Shown here piece by piece: positions 18,236 through 28,237 of a DNA stretch of 64,000 bases. A program made the position numbers and the translations under genes. The first letter of the stretch is position 1, and every line of letters begins with the position of its first letter. The stretch is from Saprospiraceae bacterium (GTDB taxonomy: Bacteria > Bacteroidota > Bacteroidia > Chitinophagales > Saprospiraceae), in assembly GCA_013140975.1 (NCBI GenBank), contig JABFRV010000041.1, forward strand, positions 82,164 to 146,163. The letters are read 5' to 3'. Below the pieces are notes generated by a model, which was not told the DNA's origin, made no database searches, and was given only the letters and a program-made list of their open reading frames with translations.

Positions 18236-18802
18236 ATGTCTAATTACCATTTTATTACTCACTGGCAAATGGATGCCACTTGCGAAGAAGTTTATCGTAC
18301 CCTTGAAAAAGTAGAAGACCTACCCCGATGGTGGCCCAGTGTGTATCTTGATGTAAAAGTATTAGAAAAAGGGCAAGCTGGCGGGGTAGGTAAATTGGTC
18401 GATCTTTATACCAAGGGTTGGCTACCTTATAAGCTTCGCTGGCAATTTAAAGTGATCGAAACAGATTTTCCCAAGGGTTTTACACTTACTGTTACAGGAG
18501 ATTTTAATGGCATTGGTGTGTGGACATTTCGTCCGGCCGAAAACGGAAAATGCGATGTTATTTATGACTGGCGCATCAGTGCAGAAAAACCATTATTGAA
18601 AAAGATGAGCTGGTTGTTGCGTCCGATTTTTTCTGCCAACCATGAATGGGCAATGCGCCAGGGAATGGAAAGTCTTCGATTAGAACTGTTGCGCAACAAA
18701 GCAAAAACGGCAGAAGCATTATCCGAAATTCAGGCACCACCAGCACCTACTTTTACAAGTCCTTTTTTCGCAAAGTCGAAAAACAAAATACTAACAGGCT
18801 AA
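18236..18802 (+). CDS. SRPBCC family protein
   Basis: FITHWQMDATCEEVYRTLEKVEDLPRWWPSVY typical START/polyketide-cyclase-like N-terminus. Confidence 0.8.
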   Translation: MSNYHFITHWQMDATCEEVYRTLEKVEDLPRWWPSVYLDVKVLEKGQAGGVGKLVDLYTKGWLPYKLRWQFKVIETDFPKGFTLTVTGDFNGIGVWTFRPAENGKCDVIYDWRISAEKPLLKKMSWLLRPIFSANHEWAMRQGMESLRLELLRNKAKTAEALSEIQAPPAPTFTSPFFAKSKNKILTG

Positions 18803-19241
18803 TCATTTCCTGATGATTCTGTAATCTTTCAAATTCATTGCTCGAAGCTAATAATAAAGTATGTCTGCAGACTGAACACTTATAGTTAAAAAAAACCATG
18901 TTTCGAAAACAGAACGCGTCTGAATTAAGTGTAGAAATTTGCAATAAATAAATCACCTCAATAATTATTTAGGATCATTCTGCTAACAGATTACTGCTAC
19001 AATAGAAGCTGATAAAAGTATATCAAGAGATGTACTTCTGTCAGCTTTTGCTTTATAATAGAATTTCTGGCCTTTATATGATCCTACTTCTGCAAGAACC
19101 GAAACTTGTCTGTAGCAGGAGCTTATGAAGCGAGAAAATGAAGTTCATCAGGGAAGCGAGACAAGTTGATCTTTTAATTAACTTTGCATCAAGAATCATG
19201 TAATGCACCAACCGGTAAGCTATTTCAGTATCAACAATAAA

Positions 19242-19748
19242 ATGAAATACATAGTTTTATTTTTTACTTTAAGTATTTGTGCTTGTAATAACACATTGAA
19301 AAAAGACCATAAACACGAATATTTAAGACATGTTGGCGATATCCCTTTTGATAATACATTAGATGACCCTGCCTTTAGACCCTGTAATGAAGAATCAGCA
19401 AGAGTCCATCATAATTTTAATAATCCTGATTTGTATGAAGGAGAAAAACCTGCAATGATCAAGCCGCTTATGCAATTAGAATTCGCAAAAATAGAAGGTG
19501 AATCCGGATATATAACGATTCGCTTTATGGTTAACTGCGAAGGCAAAACCGGAAGATATCGTGTTGAACAACTCGATTTTGAATATAAAGATAAAAAATT
19601 CAACGAGAAAATAATCGACTCACTACTATCCAAGACAAAGTCATTAGACAAATGGATTCCTGCGAAATCAGAAGACTTCGTTTATGATTACTACAAATAC
19701 CTGACATTTAAAATTATTGATAACCAAATCAAAGATATACTTCCATGA
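19242..19748 (+). CDS. Hypothetical lipoprotein
   Basis: MKYIVLFFTLSICACNN lipobox; ATG 19242 chosen over upstream 19203. Confidence 0.6.
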   Translation: MKYIVLFFTLSICACNNTLKKDHKHEYLRHVGDIPFDNTLDDPAFRPCNEESARVHHNFNNPDLYEGEKPAMIKPLMQLEFAKIEGESGYITIRFMVNCEGKTGRYRVEQLDFEYKDKKFNEKIIDSLLSKTKSLDKWIPAKSEDFVYDYYKYLTFKIIDNQIKDILP

Positions 19749-20563
19749 TCAGTAGAAAATTGTTAATTGTGGCGATTTCTTTCATTTGCACAAATTATGG
19801 CCCACCAAACTGCAATTTATACAAAGCAGATGCAAGATGCTATAAAGCTTGCAATGAAGCGGAGATGGCCATCACGTTTGCTCAAGGGTCAAGAAAATCT
19901 CAAGAGCATTTTGACAAATCAATACAAAGTTGTCCAAGCTTTGATTATTCCCATTACGAAAAAGCTGTGCCTTATGCAAAAAGAGGATTAATGAAAGAAT
20001 GGAAAGTGATGATTGACGAAGCGGTAAGACTGGACCCCAAAGAACACTTAGGTACCCGGGGATGGTATCACTTCTTTTTTATGCATAATTATGAAGCAGC
20101 AATAAAAGATATTGAGAAGTTGGATTCATTGATTGATTATAATATTGGATTTACAGGTGATGCCGATTATCATCTGAATATTATGAAGGCTCTTTGTTGG
20201 AAAGGATTAGGAAAAACTGAAAAGGCAATTACTATTATCCATGAGCAAATGGCAAAAAAAGATCACGATATTGGACTATTTGATTATTTACATTTAGGTG
20301 TTTTGTATTTAGAAATGGGAAATTATGAAAACGCTTTGGAAATACTTGACAAGCAAATTGAAATCAATAATTTAAGTGAAATTTATTTTTACAAAGCATT
20401 ATGTTATAAACAACTCAACATAAAGGATGAATATAAAAGCAATTTGGAGAAGGCATTAAAATTATATAAGAGAGGATCAAAAATGTCAAACCCATATCGA
20501 GAATTAGTTGATGAAATTTATCTATCTGAAATTGAAAATGAAATAACCATTGCTAATAAGTAA
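19745..20563 (+). CDS. TPR-repeat protein
   Basis: TPR-like helices (YLEMGNYENALEILDKQIEINNLSEIYFYKALCYKQLNIKDEY); 4-nt overlap with upstream gene. Confidence 0.7.
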   Translation: MISRKLLIVAISFICTNYGPPNCNLYKADARCYKACNEAEMAITFAQGSRKSQEHFDKSIQSCPSFDYSHYEKAVPYAKRGLMKEWKVMIDEAVRLDPKEHLGTRGWYHFFFMHNYEAAIKDIEKLDSLIDYNIGFTGDADYHLNIMKALCWKGLGKTEKAITIIHEQMAKKDHDIGLFDYLHLGVLYLEMGNYENALEILDKQIEINNLSEIYFYKALCYKQLNIKDEYKSNLEKALKLYKRGSKMSNPYRELVDEIYLSEIENEITIANK

Positions 20564-20824
20564 ACATTATTATAATCTTGAATGTCCGCAAGACAACGAA
20601 TTGAGTTATTTAATTCTTTACTGGATTTCATTGATGATGAATCCTAATCTTGTGCAGAATAATCGAAACATTCTGCATTATAGGTGTACTAACATTGCTT
20701 TTAATTATTCTAATGATAACATAATACGTCGATAACTTAAGGCAGTTCTCTCCACTAGAATTCTCCCTTTGTAAAGAAATTTAATCAAAGACCATTAAAA
20801 AGAAATATACATTACGCTCAAAAG

Positions 20825-21349
20825 TTGAAACTAGAAGAAATATATAAATTACACAGTGATTTGGTTTACAACCTGGCATTACATTATTCGCAAAATGTTG
20901 AAGATGCACAGGAAATAACCCAGGACGTATTCGTTGCGGCATATCAGAATTTAGATTCTTTTAGAAATGATTCAGCAATTTCGACCTGGTTATATCGAAT
21001 TACTATCAATAAGAGTTTGGATTACTTGAAGTCTAAAAAGCGGAAGAAGCGTTTTGCCTTTATCAGCTCACTGTTTTTTGATGACAGCAATGACTTAAAA
21101 CACAATCCAGCTGAATTAAATCATCCGGGCATTCAAATGGAAGATAAAGAAGCATTGGAAGAACTATTAAAGCAGATAAACGAATTACCGGACAGCCAAA
21201 AAACCGCCCTGATTCTGAATAAGATTGAACAAAAATCACTGGCCGAAATAGCTGAAATTATGAATATCAGCTCCAAAGCAGCAGAGTCACTGATACAAAG
21301 AGCCAAAACCAATCTTTCAAAAAAAGTCAATATTGAGCGAAGGATATAA
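20825..21349 (+). CDS. ECF RNA polymerase sigma factor
   Basis: NVEDAQEITQDVFVAAYQNLDSFRNDSAISTWLYRITINKSLDYLKSKKRKKR; region 4 present. TTG start. Confidence 0.9.
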   Translation: MKLEEIYKLHSDLVYNLALHYSQNVEDAQEITQDVFVAAYQNLDSFRNDSAISTWLYRITINKSLDYLKSKKRKKRFAFISSLFFDDSNDLKHNPAELNHPGIQMEDKEALEELLKQINELPDSQKTALILNKIEQKSLAEIAEIMNISSKAAESLIQRAKTNLSKKVNIERRI

Positions 21350-21379
21350 AATTAATAATCGTCTAAAAGTGATAACAAA

Positions 21380-21634
21380 ATGGATTTAGAAAAATTAGCT
21401 AAAATTCAGAGAGTGGACGCCCCACCCTTTCTGTTTACGAGAATTCAGCTGAAAATAGCGCAGGAGAATAGTGAACCTATGCCATTAAGAACTGTCCTGG
21501 CAATCAATCTATCATTTGCACTTCTATTGGCTTTGAATTCAGTTGCAATAGCCAACTACCTTGCAAAGCCCATCCCTACTGAAAACTATGTTGAAACTTT
21601 CAATCTCACTTCTAACAACTCCTTATACAAATGA
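21380..21634 (+). CDS. Small single-TM protein, putative anti-sigma
   Basis: Position after sigma gene; one TM (VLAINLSFALLLALNSVAIANYL). Confidence 0.5.
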   Translation: MDLEKLAKIQRVDAPPFLFTRIQLKIAQENSEPMPLRTVLAINLSFALLLALNSVAIANYLAKPIPTENYVETFNLTSNNSLYK

Positions 21635-22092
21635 ATAAAGTAAAAGTATTGGGTATTGTTTCCTTAGGCTTGCTGCTTGCAAATATTGTATTGATTTGGT
21701 TTTTACTATCGCACAAACCTCCTCACCCTAAACGTGAAAATCCTAAAAAGGTGATAGTGGAAAAACTACATTTAGATAAACAACAAACGAATGATTATGA
21801 AAAATTGATTCAAGATCATCAAGGAAATATTCAAAAATCAGAACAACAAATTGCGCTTCTGAAAAATCAATTGTATTCAAGGCTAAATGATGAACAAAGA
21901 ACGAATGAAGTAGATTCTTTAATTGCAGAAATTGGAAAAGTCCAAATAAATATTGAACAAATCCACTACAATCATTTCCTTGATATTAAAAATCTATGCA
22001 AGCCTGAGCAGCTAAAGGATTACAATGAACTTACTTCAAAGATTGCCAATTTATTTACACCTTTACCTCTTCGTAATAATGAAAATCATTAA
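21631..22092 (+). CDS. Spy/CpxP-like periplasmic protein (metal-sensor-like)
   Basis: N-terminal TM then LHLDKQQTNDYEKLIQDHQGNIQKSEQQIALLKNQLYSRL, a CpxP/Spy-like helical pattern; overlaps neighbours. Confidence 0.65.
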   Translation: MNKVKVLGIVSLGLLLANIVLIWFLLSHKPPHPKRENPKKVIVEKLHLDKQQTNDYEKLIQDHQGNIQKSEQQIALLKNQLYSRLNDEQRTNEVDSLIAEIGKVQINIEQIHYNHFLDIKNLCKPEQLKDYNELTSKIANLFTPLPLRNNENH

Positions 22093-22777
22093 TTTCATTC
22101 TTGCATTTTTCTTAATCGCCTTTAACTCTACTTCGTATTCTCAATCAAAAAGAATTCAAATTTCGATTACTCCTACTTTTGAACATCAGATTTTACATCT
22201 GGATGATTCATCATTCATAAGAAATGATTGGAACAATTTACAAATTGAAGTTTTAAAGTTTTACATATCCAATATACAATTCCTTAAAAGCGGCAAACTC
22301 GTTTTAGAAGAAAAAAACAGTTTTCATTTAATTGATGCAGCAGATAAAAATACATGGAATATTGTAGTAGAAAATCATGAGAATGCAATTTACGATGAAG
22401 TCAGATATAACTTAGGCATTAACAGCAGCACCAATGCTGCCGGTGCTTTAGGAGGCGATCTTGATCCTACAAAGGGAATGTATTGGACATGGCAAAGCGG
22501 TTATATTAATTTTAAGTTAGAGGGAACAAGCTCTGTATGTAAAACCAGAAATAACTCATTTACCTTTCATTTAGGAGGCTTTCTTGAGCCGTTTTATGCG
22601 ATTCAGTTTTTGTCTTTTTTTATAAAAGATCAACAACAAATAAACTTAAATTTGGATATAGCTCAATTACTACGCAGAATTGAGCTGAGCAAACAGAATC
22701 ATATCATGTCGCCAAGCACTGACGCTGTGAATCTTTCAAAAATTGTAGCTGAATCTTTCAAAATTTCTGAAAATTGA
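22079..22777 (+). CDS. MbnP-family copper-binding-like protein
   Basis: GALGGDLDPTKGMYWTWQSGYINFKLEG motif typical of MbnP; ATG 22079 gives a signal peptide. Confidence 0.85.
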   Translation: MKIINFILAFFLIAFNSTSYSQSKRIQISITPTFEHQILHLDDSSFIRNDWNNLQIEVLKFYISNIQFLKSGKLVLEEKNSFHLIDAADKNTWNIVVENHENAIYDEVRYNLGINSSTNAAGALGGDLDPTKGMYWTWQSGYINFKLEGTSSVCKTRNNSFTFHLGGFLEPFYAIQFLSFFIKDQQQINLNLDIAQLLRRIELSKQNHIMSPSTDAVNLSKIVAESFKISEN

Positions 22778-23805
22778 AAAGTAAGTTCACAATACTATCT
22801 GCTCTATTTATAATTCTTGCAGGCTTTCGATTGTCGGATAGTTTGTTTGTTACTCCTCCACATTTTCCAAAACCGAATTACGACTTCTCCAAAAACCCTT
22901 TGACTAAGAGCAAAATACAATTAGGCAGAGCCTTATTCTACGATCCGATTTTATCTCGTAACAACACCATTTCTTGTTCCAGTTGTCACTCGCAGTATTC
23001 AGCATTTACACACACTGATCATGATTTGAGTCATGGCATTGACGATAGAATTGGTTTTCGCAACTCTCCAAGCCTTATGAATCTGGCATGGAAAAGCTCA
23101 TTTATGTGGGATGGAGCAGTTCATCATCTGGACCTTCAGTCTCTGGCTCCAATAAGCAACCCGCTGGAAATGGATGAAAAAATTGAAAATGTCGTTTCAA
23201 AATTGCAGACGAGCAATATTTATCCCAATTTATTTTATGAGGCATTTGGCGATTCAATTATCACAGGTGAAAATACACTTAAGGCTATATCACAATTTAT
23301 GCTAACCTTGGTTTCTGCCAATTCAAAATACGATAGCGTAATGCTAAAATTATCTTCATTCACTTTGCAGGAGAATATTGGATATAACTTATTCAAAAAA
23401 AATTGCGCTTCATGCCACAAAGAACCCCTATTCACTAACGATGAATTTAAAAATAATGGTTTGCCTTTAGATACAACTCTTAACGATTTGGGCAGATATA
23501 AAGTAAGTCAAAATCCACTTGACTCATTAAAATTTAAAGTCCCAACCCTTAGGAATATAGAGTTTTCATTTCCTTATATGCACGATGGCAGATTCAAGAA
23601 TCTTAAACAAGTTCTGAATCATTATACAAAAGGGATTGCTTCCAATAATCGTATTTCCGATGAACTTAAAGCTCCAATTATTCTATCGTCCAATGAAAAA
23701 GTGGACATGATTGCTTTTCTACTCACTTTAAGTGACAAGCAATTTTTATTCAATCCTCAACATTCATACCCAAAAGAAATACTATTAGGCACTGTGAAAA
23801 ATTGA
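22774..23805 (+). CDS. Di-heme cytochrome c peroxidase / MauG (MbnH-like)
   Basis: Heme motifs CSSCH and CASCH; PHFPKPNYDFSKNPLTKSKIQLGRALFYDPILSRNNTISCSSCHSQYSAFTH; TTG start overlapping the MbnP stop. Confidence 0.92.
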   Translation: MKSKFTILSALFIILAGFRLSDSLFVTPPHFPKPNYDFSKNPLTKSKIQLGRALFYDPILSRNNTISCSSCHSQYSAFTHTDHDLSHGIDDRIGFRNSPSLMNLAWKSSFMWDGAVHHLDLQSLAPISNPLEMDEKIENVVSKLQTSNIYPNLFYEAFGDSIITGENTLKAISQFMLTLVSANSKYDSVMLKLSSFTLQENIGYNLFKKNCASCHKEPLFTNDEFKNNGLPLDTTLNDLGRYKVSQNPLDSLKFKVPTLRNIEFSFPYMHDGRFKNLKQVLNHYTKGIASNNRISDELKAPIILSSNEKVDMIAFLLTLSDKQFLFNPQHSYPKEILLGTVKN

Positions 23806-23899
23806 AAAATAATTGTGGACGAATGTTAAATAAAATTTATCTTGCAAATTCATACGAATCCAAATTGGGTTTGTACATTATCAATTTACCTATCCACAC

Positions 23900-25474
23900 A
23901 TGAAACAATTTTACACAATAGTATTTTTAGCACTATTCATAGCAAGAACGAATGCGCAACAAAATACAATTCTAATCATTGCTGACGATGTAAGTCCGGA
24001 CTATTTTGGATTTTTGAGTAGCAATACCGACACTGCACATACTCCAAATTTGTATGCTCTCTCAAGACGAGCTGTTCGCTTTTCAAAAGCATGGGCATCT
24101 CCCATTTGCTCACCAACAAGAGCAGGGATTTTTACCGGACGATATTCATTTCGCACAGGTGTAGGTGACGTTATTATGTCTGCAAGCAGTCCTCAAATAA
24201 GTCTTAGCGAAATGAGCATTGCTAAATTATTACAAGCTCATGCTCCAATAAAATATAACACGGCCTGTGTTGGCAAATGGCATTTGAATAATAATCAACC
24301 CAGCAAAAGACTTATTCCAAATACAATGGGTTATGATTTATATTCTGGAAATTTTAGTGGGGCTATCCCAAGTTTTACCAATTATACAAGAATAAAAAAT
24401 GGAATCCTGGACACAGTTACAACTTACGCAACAACACAAACAGTGAATGATGCAATCGCCTGGATGGATACCATGAATACGAATAAACCATTTTTTTTGT
24501 GGTTGGCGTTTAATGCACCACACTCCCCCTATCACTTACCACCGGCAAATCTTTGCAATACAACCGGATTAAGTGGAACTACTGCACACATTAATGCTAA
24601 TCCCAGGTTATATTTTAAAGCAGCATTGGAAGCACTGGACACGGAAATAGGTAGATTGATTCAATACTTACAAGAAAATAATTTTATTGACAGCACCAAT
24701 ATAATTTTTATAGGTGACAATGGAAACGCTCCCCAAGTGGCACAAATAACAAGAACTTCAAGAGCAAAAAATACAATATATGACTATGGTGTTCGTGTGC
24801 CATTTATGGCTGCTGGGCCGGCAGTCGTCAATCCGAATCGTGTTTCTTCAGAGTTGGTAAACACACAAGATTTATTTGCTACGATAGCAGAACTTTCCGG
24901 TTTTTCAAATTGGAGTAACTCAATACCTAATAATACTATAATTGATAGCAGAAGTTTTTTGCCAATTCTAAAAAATCAAGCTGGCACAATCAGAAGCTGG
25001 ATATTTTCAGAACAATTTTCTTCTACAGCAGATCCGTCTGATGGAAAAACGATTAGAAATCAAGATTATCATTTATTAAGGTTTGATAATGGCAAAGAAG
25101 AGTTTTATAATCAGACAATAGACCCTGAAGAAAATAATAATTTATTGATAGGATCAATGAACTCCACTGATATTGCTAATTACAATTTTTTATGTGATTC
25201 GATTTCATTGCTTACCGGAACAGGTTCAGATTGTTTGACCTTATCAACCAAACATTTCGAAATTGATGACACAGCGGATATTTATCCAAACCCATTTTCA
25301 AGCTATTTAAGTATTGGGAAAAATAAGAATGGCAATATACAGATGTTAAATTCATTTGGACAAGTAATATATCAAGGGAATTCTCTTGAAAAACAAGATT
25401 TTAGCTATTTATCCAATGGAGTATATATGATAATAATTGGGATAAATCAATATAGAAAAGTAGTTAAAAACTAG
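23900..25474 (+). CDS. Sulfatase family hydrolase with T9SS sorting tail
   Basis: WASPICSPTRAGIFTGRYSFRTG sulfatase motif (Cys-x-Pro-x-Arg); tail IYPNPFSSYLSIG...GVYMIIIGINQYRKVVKN. Confidence 0.92.
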   Translation: MKQFYTIVFLALFIARTNAQQNTILIIADDVSPDYFGFLSSNTDTAHTPNLYALSRRAVRFSKAWASPICSPTRAGIFTGRYSFRTGVGDVIMSASSPQISLSEMSIAKLLQAHAPIKYNTACVGKWHLNNNQPSKRLIPNTMGYDLYSGNFSGAIPSFTNYTRIKNGILDTVTTYATTQTVNDAIAWMDTMNTNKPFFLWLAFNAPHSPYHLPPANLCNTTGLSGTTAHINANPRLYFKAALEALDTEIGRLIQYLQENNFIDSTNIIFIGDNGNAPQVAQITRTSRAKNTIYDYGVRVPFMAAGPAVVNPNRVSSELVNTQDLFATIAELSGFSNWSNSIPNNTIIDSRSFLPILKNQAGTIRSWIFSEQFSSTADPSDGKTIRNQDYHLLRFDNGKEEFYNQTIDPEENNNLLIGSMNSTDIANYNFLCDSISLLTGTGSDCLTLSTKHFEIDDTADIYPNPFSSYLSIGKNKNGNIQMLNSFGQVIYQGNSLEKQDFSYLSNGVYMIIIGINQYRKVVKN

Positions 25475-25520
25475 AGAAATTGAACAATAACTCAAATTTG
25501 ATACTAAGTCCATTTGCCTT

Positions 25521-25553
25521 AAAAAAATATTATCAGGCACTGCGAGGGATTGA
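25521..25553 (+). pseudogene. Relic of a MauG C-terminus (KKILSGTARD*)
   Basis: Aligns to the MauG 3' end KEILLGTVKN* (ending 23805); surrounding ~47 nt similar, including AGGCACTG and ATTGAAAAAT. Confidence 0.6.
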
Positions 25554-25591
25554 AAAATGAATGTCGACTAACATTATACAAAACAAATAAA

Positions 25592-26968
25592 ATGGTAAAA
25601 AATTTCTCATTCGTAGCGCTAATACTCGCAACTAGCATATGTAACGCACAATTAAGTCCTGCAATCACGTCCTGGTTGCAAAACAATACGATTTTTGGCA
25701 GTTATTATACAGCTGCTTCTGGATCTACTCCAATTCCTATGACTGTTTTAGCAAATTGTCAGGAAGTAAGTTATTCAAGTTCCTGGGTATATGTAAAAAC
25801 CAGAGGTATTCCTATATATCCAACAGGTGTTTTTACAGGTGATGGAAATAGAAATTTGGCCGGAGATCAAAATGCAATCTATAGATTTCCTTTAGTTCCT
25901 GCAAAAAATACCGGTACACTTGTATCAACTTCTCCTGGCAATAACGGTGTTTTTATAAATGGTGTTTCAATATTTGATTATCAGGATGGGGTAAAATATT
26001 TATCTACAGCTGTTAATGGAATTTGTGGTGGTCCGGGTAATCCTCAATGCCCCGGAGGCATGAGCTATGTGTCTCCATGGAATAGAGATGCAATCCCGGC
26101 AGAAAGAAAAGGCTTCGATTGCGCCAAAGGACATCCTGCAGGAACAAACTATCACCATCATCAAAATCCAAGTGCTTTTAAGCATGACGGAAAAACTTCT
26201 ATTAGCTGGTCAGACATTTGCAGCACCTATAATTCTGATGCACTTTACACAATTGACACTTCCAAACATTCACCTCTTCTTGGATATGCCTATGATGGTT
26301 TTCCAATTTATGGCGCTTATGCATATAAAAATCTTGACGGAACAGGTGGTATTGTTAGAATACTTTCTAGCTATAGTTTGAAAAATCATACAACAAGAAC
26401 GAATGGACCTAATGTTGGACAAACAATCGGTACACAAACATTTTTTAACGGATATTTTAGAGAGGACTATGAATATATAGCAAGCACAGATCCTGAACGC
26501 CTTGATCTAAGCAATGGCCGTTTTTGTGTGACTCCTGAATATCCTAATGGAACGTATGCTTACTTTACAACTGTAAATGCAGATCACTCTTCTGCTTATC
26601 CTTATATTATTGGACCAACATTTTATGGTACCAGAACAGCATCAAAAGTAACTGGTATTAATGAAGCTGTAACTGTTTATACAGCAGGAACAACCGGGGT
26701 TTCTAATCTCGATTTAAACAATTTTGAAATTAACATTTTTCCAAATCCTTCTGAAGAATTTATTGCAGTGCAAATAAATGGACTCAATAAAGAAAACTTG
26801 AAAATTGAAATGTTTAATTTTGAAGGAAAACTTATTCAGACTGCTTCCTTAAATGCCGGAGCAACTCTCTCCTATTTAGATATAAGAACCGTTTATGCCG
26901 GAAGTTATTTGGTAAAAATTTCCGGAGCAAAAACATCTTCGAATCATAAGATAGTTATTTCTAAATAG
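25592..26968 (+). CDS. YHYH domain protein with T9SS sorting tail
   Basis: CAKGHPAGTNYHHHQNP and LLGYAYDGFPIYGAYAY; tail IFPNPSEEFIAVQINGLNKENLKIEMFNFEGKL. ATG 25592 gives a signal peptide. Confidence 0.88.
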   Translation: MVKNFSFVALILATSICNAQLSPAITSWLQNNTIFGSYYTAASGSTPIPMTVLANCQEVSYSSSWVYVKTRGIPIYPTGVFTGDGNRNLAGDQNAIYRFPLVPAKNTGTLVSTSPGNNGVFINGVSIFDYQDGVKYLSTAVNGICGGPGNPQCPGGMSYVSPWNRDAIPAERKGFDCAKGHPAGTNYHHHQNPSAFKHDGKTSISWSDICSTYNSDALYTIDTSKHSPLLGYAYDGFPIYGAYAYKNLDGTGGIVRILSSYSLKNHTTRTNGPNVGQTIGTQTFFNGYFREDYEYIASTDPERLDLSNGRFCVTPEYPNGTYAYFTTVNADHSSAYPYIIGPTFYGTRTASKVTGINEAVTVYTAGTTGVSNLDLNNFEINIFPNPSEEFIAVQINGLNKENLKIEMFNFEGKLIQTASLNAGATLSYLDIRTVYAGSYLVKISGAKTSSNHKIVISK

Positions 26969-27111
26969 AAAAGCTGATTATTTTTTAAAAGCATTTAGAG
27001 TAATTAAGTTCATTAGTTTTTCTATCTTTATAAAACTATTTTAATAAATTAGCAATTCGATAGGAAAACAAAACAACTTTTACATCAATCTTTTAACTGT
27101 ACTCCTAAAAA

Positions 27112-28074
27112 ATGAAAAGTTTATTTTACATTATATCAGTATATTTCTTCTTAACCTCATGCGTGACTTCACAGAACAAGAAGACTGGAAACGACAAGCA
27201 ATATTTCATTGCCTACAATATACATGAACACGATACAATTCATAAAAATAATTATGAAGTTATAACAATGAACATGGACGGTTCAAATAAAAAGAATATT
27301 ACCAACAATCCCGATGTTGCTTGGACATATTATGCATATAAAAATCGTTTATTTTTAATAAGCGACAGAGACACTTGTAAGCGTTGTTTTTTTCTTTATG
27401 AAACAGATGTGAATGGGGCGAACACGAAAAAAATAAGTGACTTAATGCTGGAAGATAGTTGGATGAGTGGTAGAAAAAATGGCGAAGAACTCGTTGCTGC
27501 AGGAAGAATTGGAAAAGAACTACGATACCAACTTTTTATAATAAATACCAGGACTGGAGAACACAAGCAACTGACCAATGAACCCGATGCTAAATACGGA
27601 GATCCATGCTTTTCTCCGGATGGTAAAAAAATTGCCTTCTATTATCAAAAGAATAAAAAAGACAGAAAGAGCCATGAAGAATTATTCATAATGAATGATG
27701 ATGGAACTGATATGACACAATTGACACATTACCCGGAAGACAATCCATCTGCAAAAGAATATGGCTACAGAGCCGGTGCAACGAAATGGCATCCAACTGA
27801 AAATTTTATTAGTTATATTTCATTACAAGATGGTAGACATAGCATCTATGCTATAACGCCAGATGGAAAGAAGCAGTGGAAACTTATAAATAATGAACTT
27901 TCAGAAGCTTACCACGATTGGAGCTCAGATGGCAAATAGCTTACTTTTAATAAATCTGACATTAAAGAAACGCAGTATCATATTATGCTTATGAATTGGA
28001 AAACAAAAGAACAAAGGCAGTTAACAGATACAAGCTATAAATCTCAACTGTCGCCGGTATTTATTGAAAAATAG
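27112..28074 (+). pseudogene. TolB-like beta-propeller lipoprotein interrupted by in-frame TAG at 27937-27939
   Basis: FSPDGKKIAFYYQ, HDWSSDGK*LTFNKSDIKETQYHIMLMNWKTKEQRQLTDTSYKSQLSPVFIEK*; same frame continues past TAG to 28074. Confidence 0.8.
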
Positions 28075-28122
28075 TAAGGACCATTCATAAGAAGAGTTAT
28101 TAAGCATTGAATAAAATGACAA

Positions 28123-28162
28123 AACCGGATAAACCAACAAAATTTGAAGAATTTATCCGGTT
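28123..28162. terminator. 11-bp perfect inverted repeat between convergent genes
   Basis: AACCGGATAAA (28123-28133) / TTTATCCGGTT (28152-28162). Confidence 0.4.
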
Positions 28163-28237
28163 CTGACAATTAAATATTGAAGAGAAAACAGAATTTAATA
28201 AAGTATTTTTCAATTTCCTAAAGACCCTAAGAGCATT

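Noticed and set aside
20550-20735. Short ORF between the TPR and ECF sigma genes
   Set aside because: No motif, starts inside the TPR gene; probably intergenic.
25550-25591. Upstream TTG start proposed for the YHYH ORF
   Set aside because: This segment overlaps the MauG-tail relic; ATG at 25592 gives a clean signal peptide.
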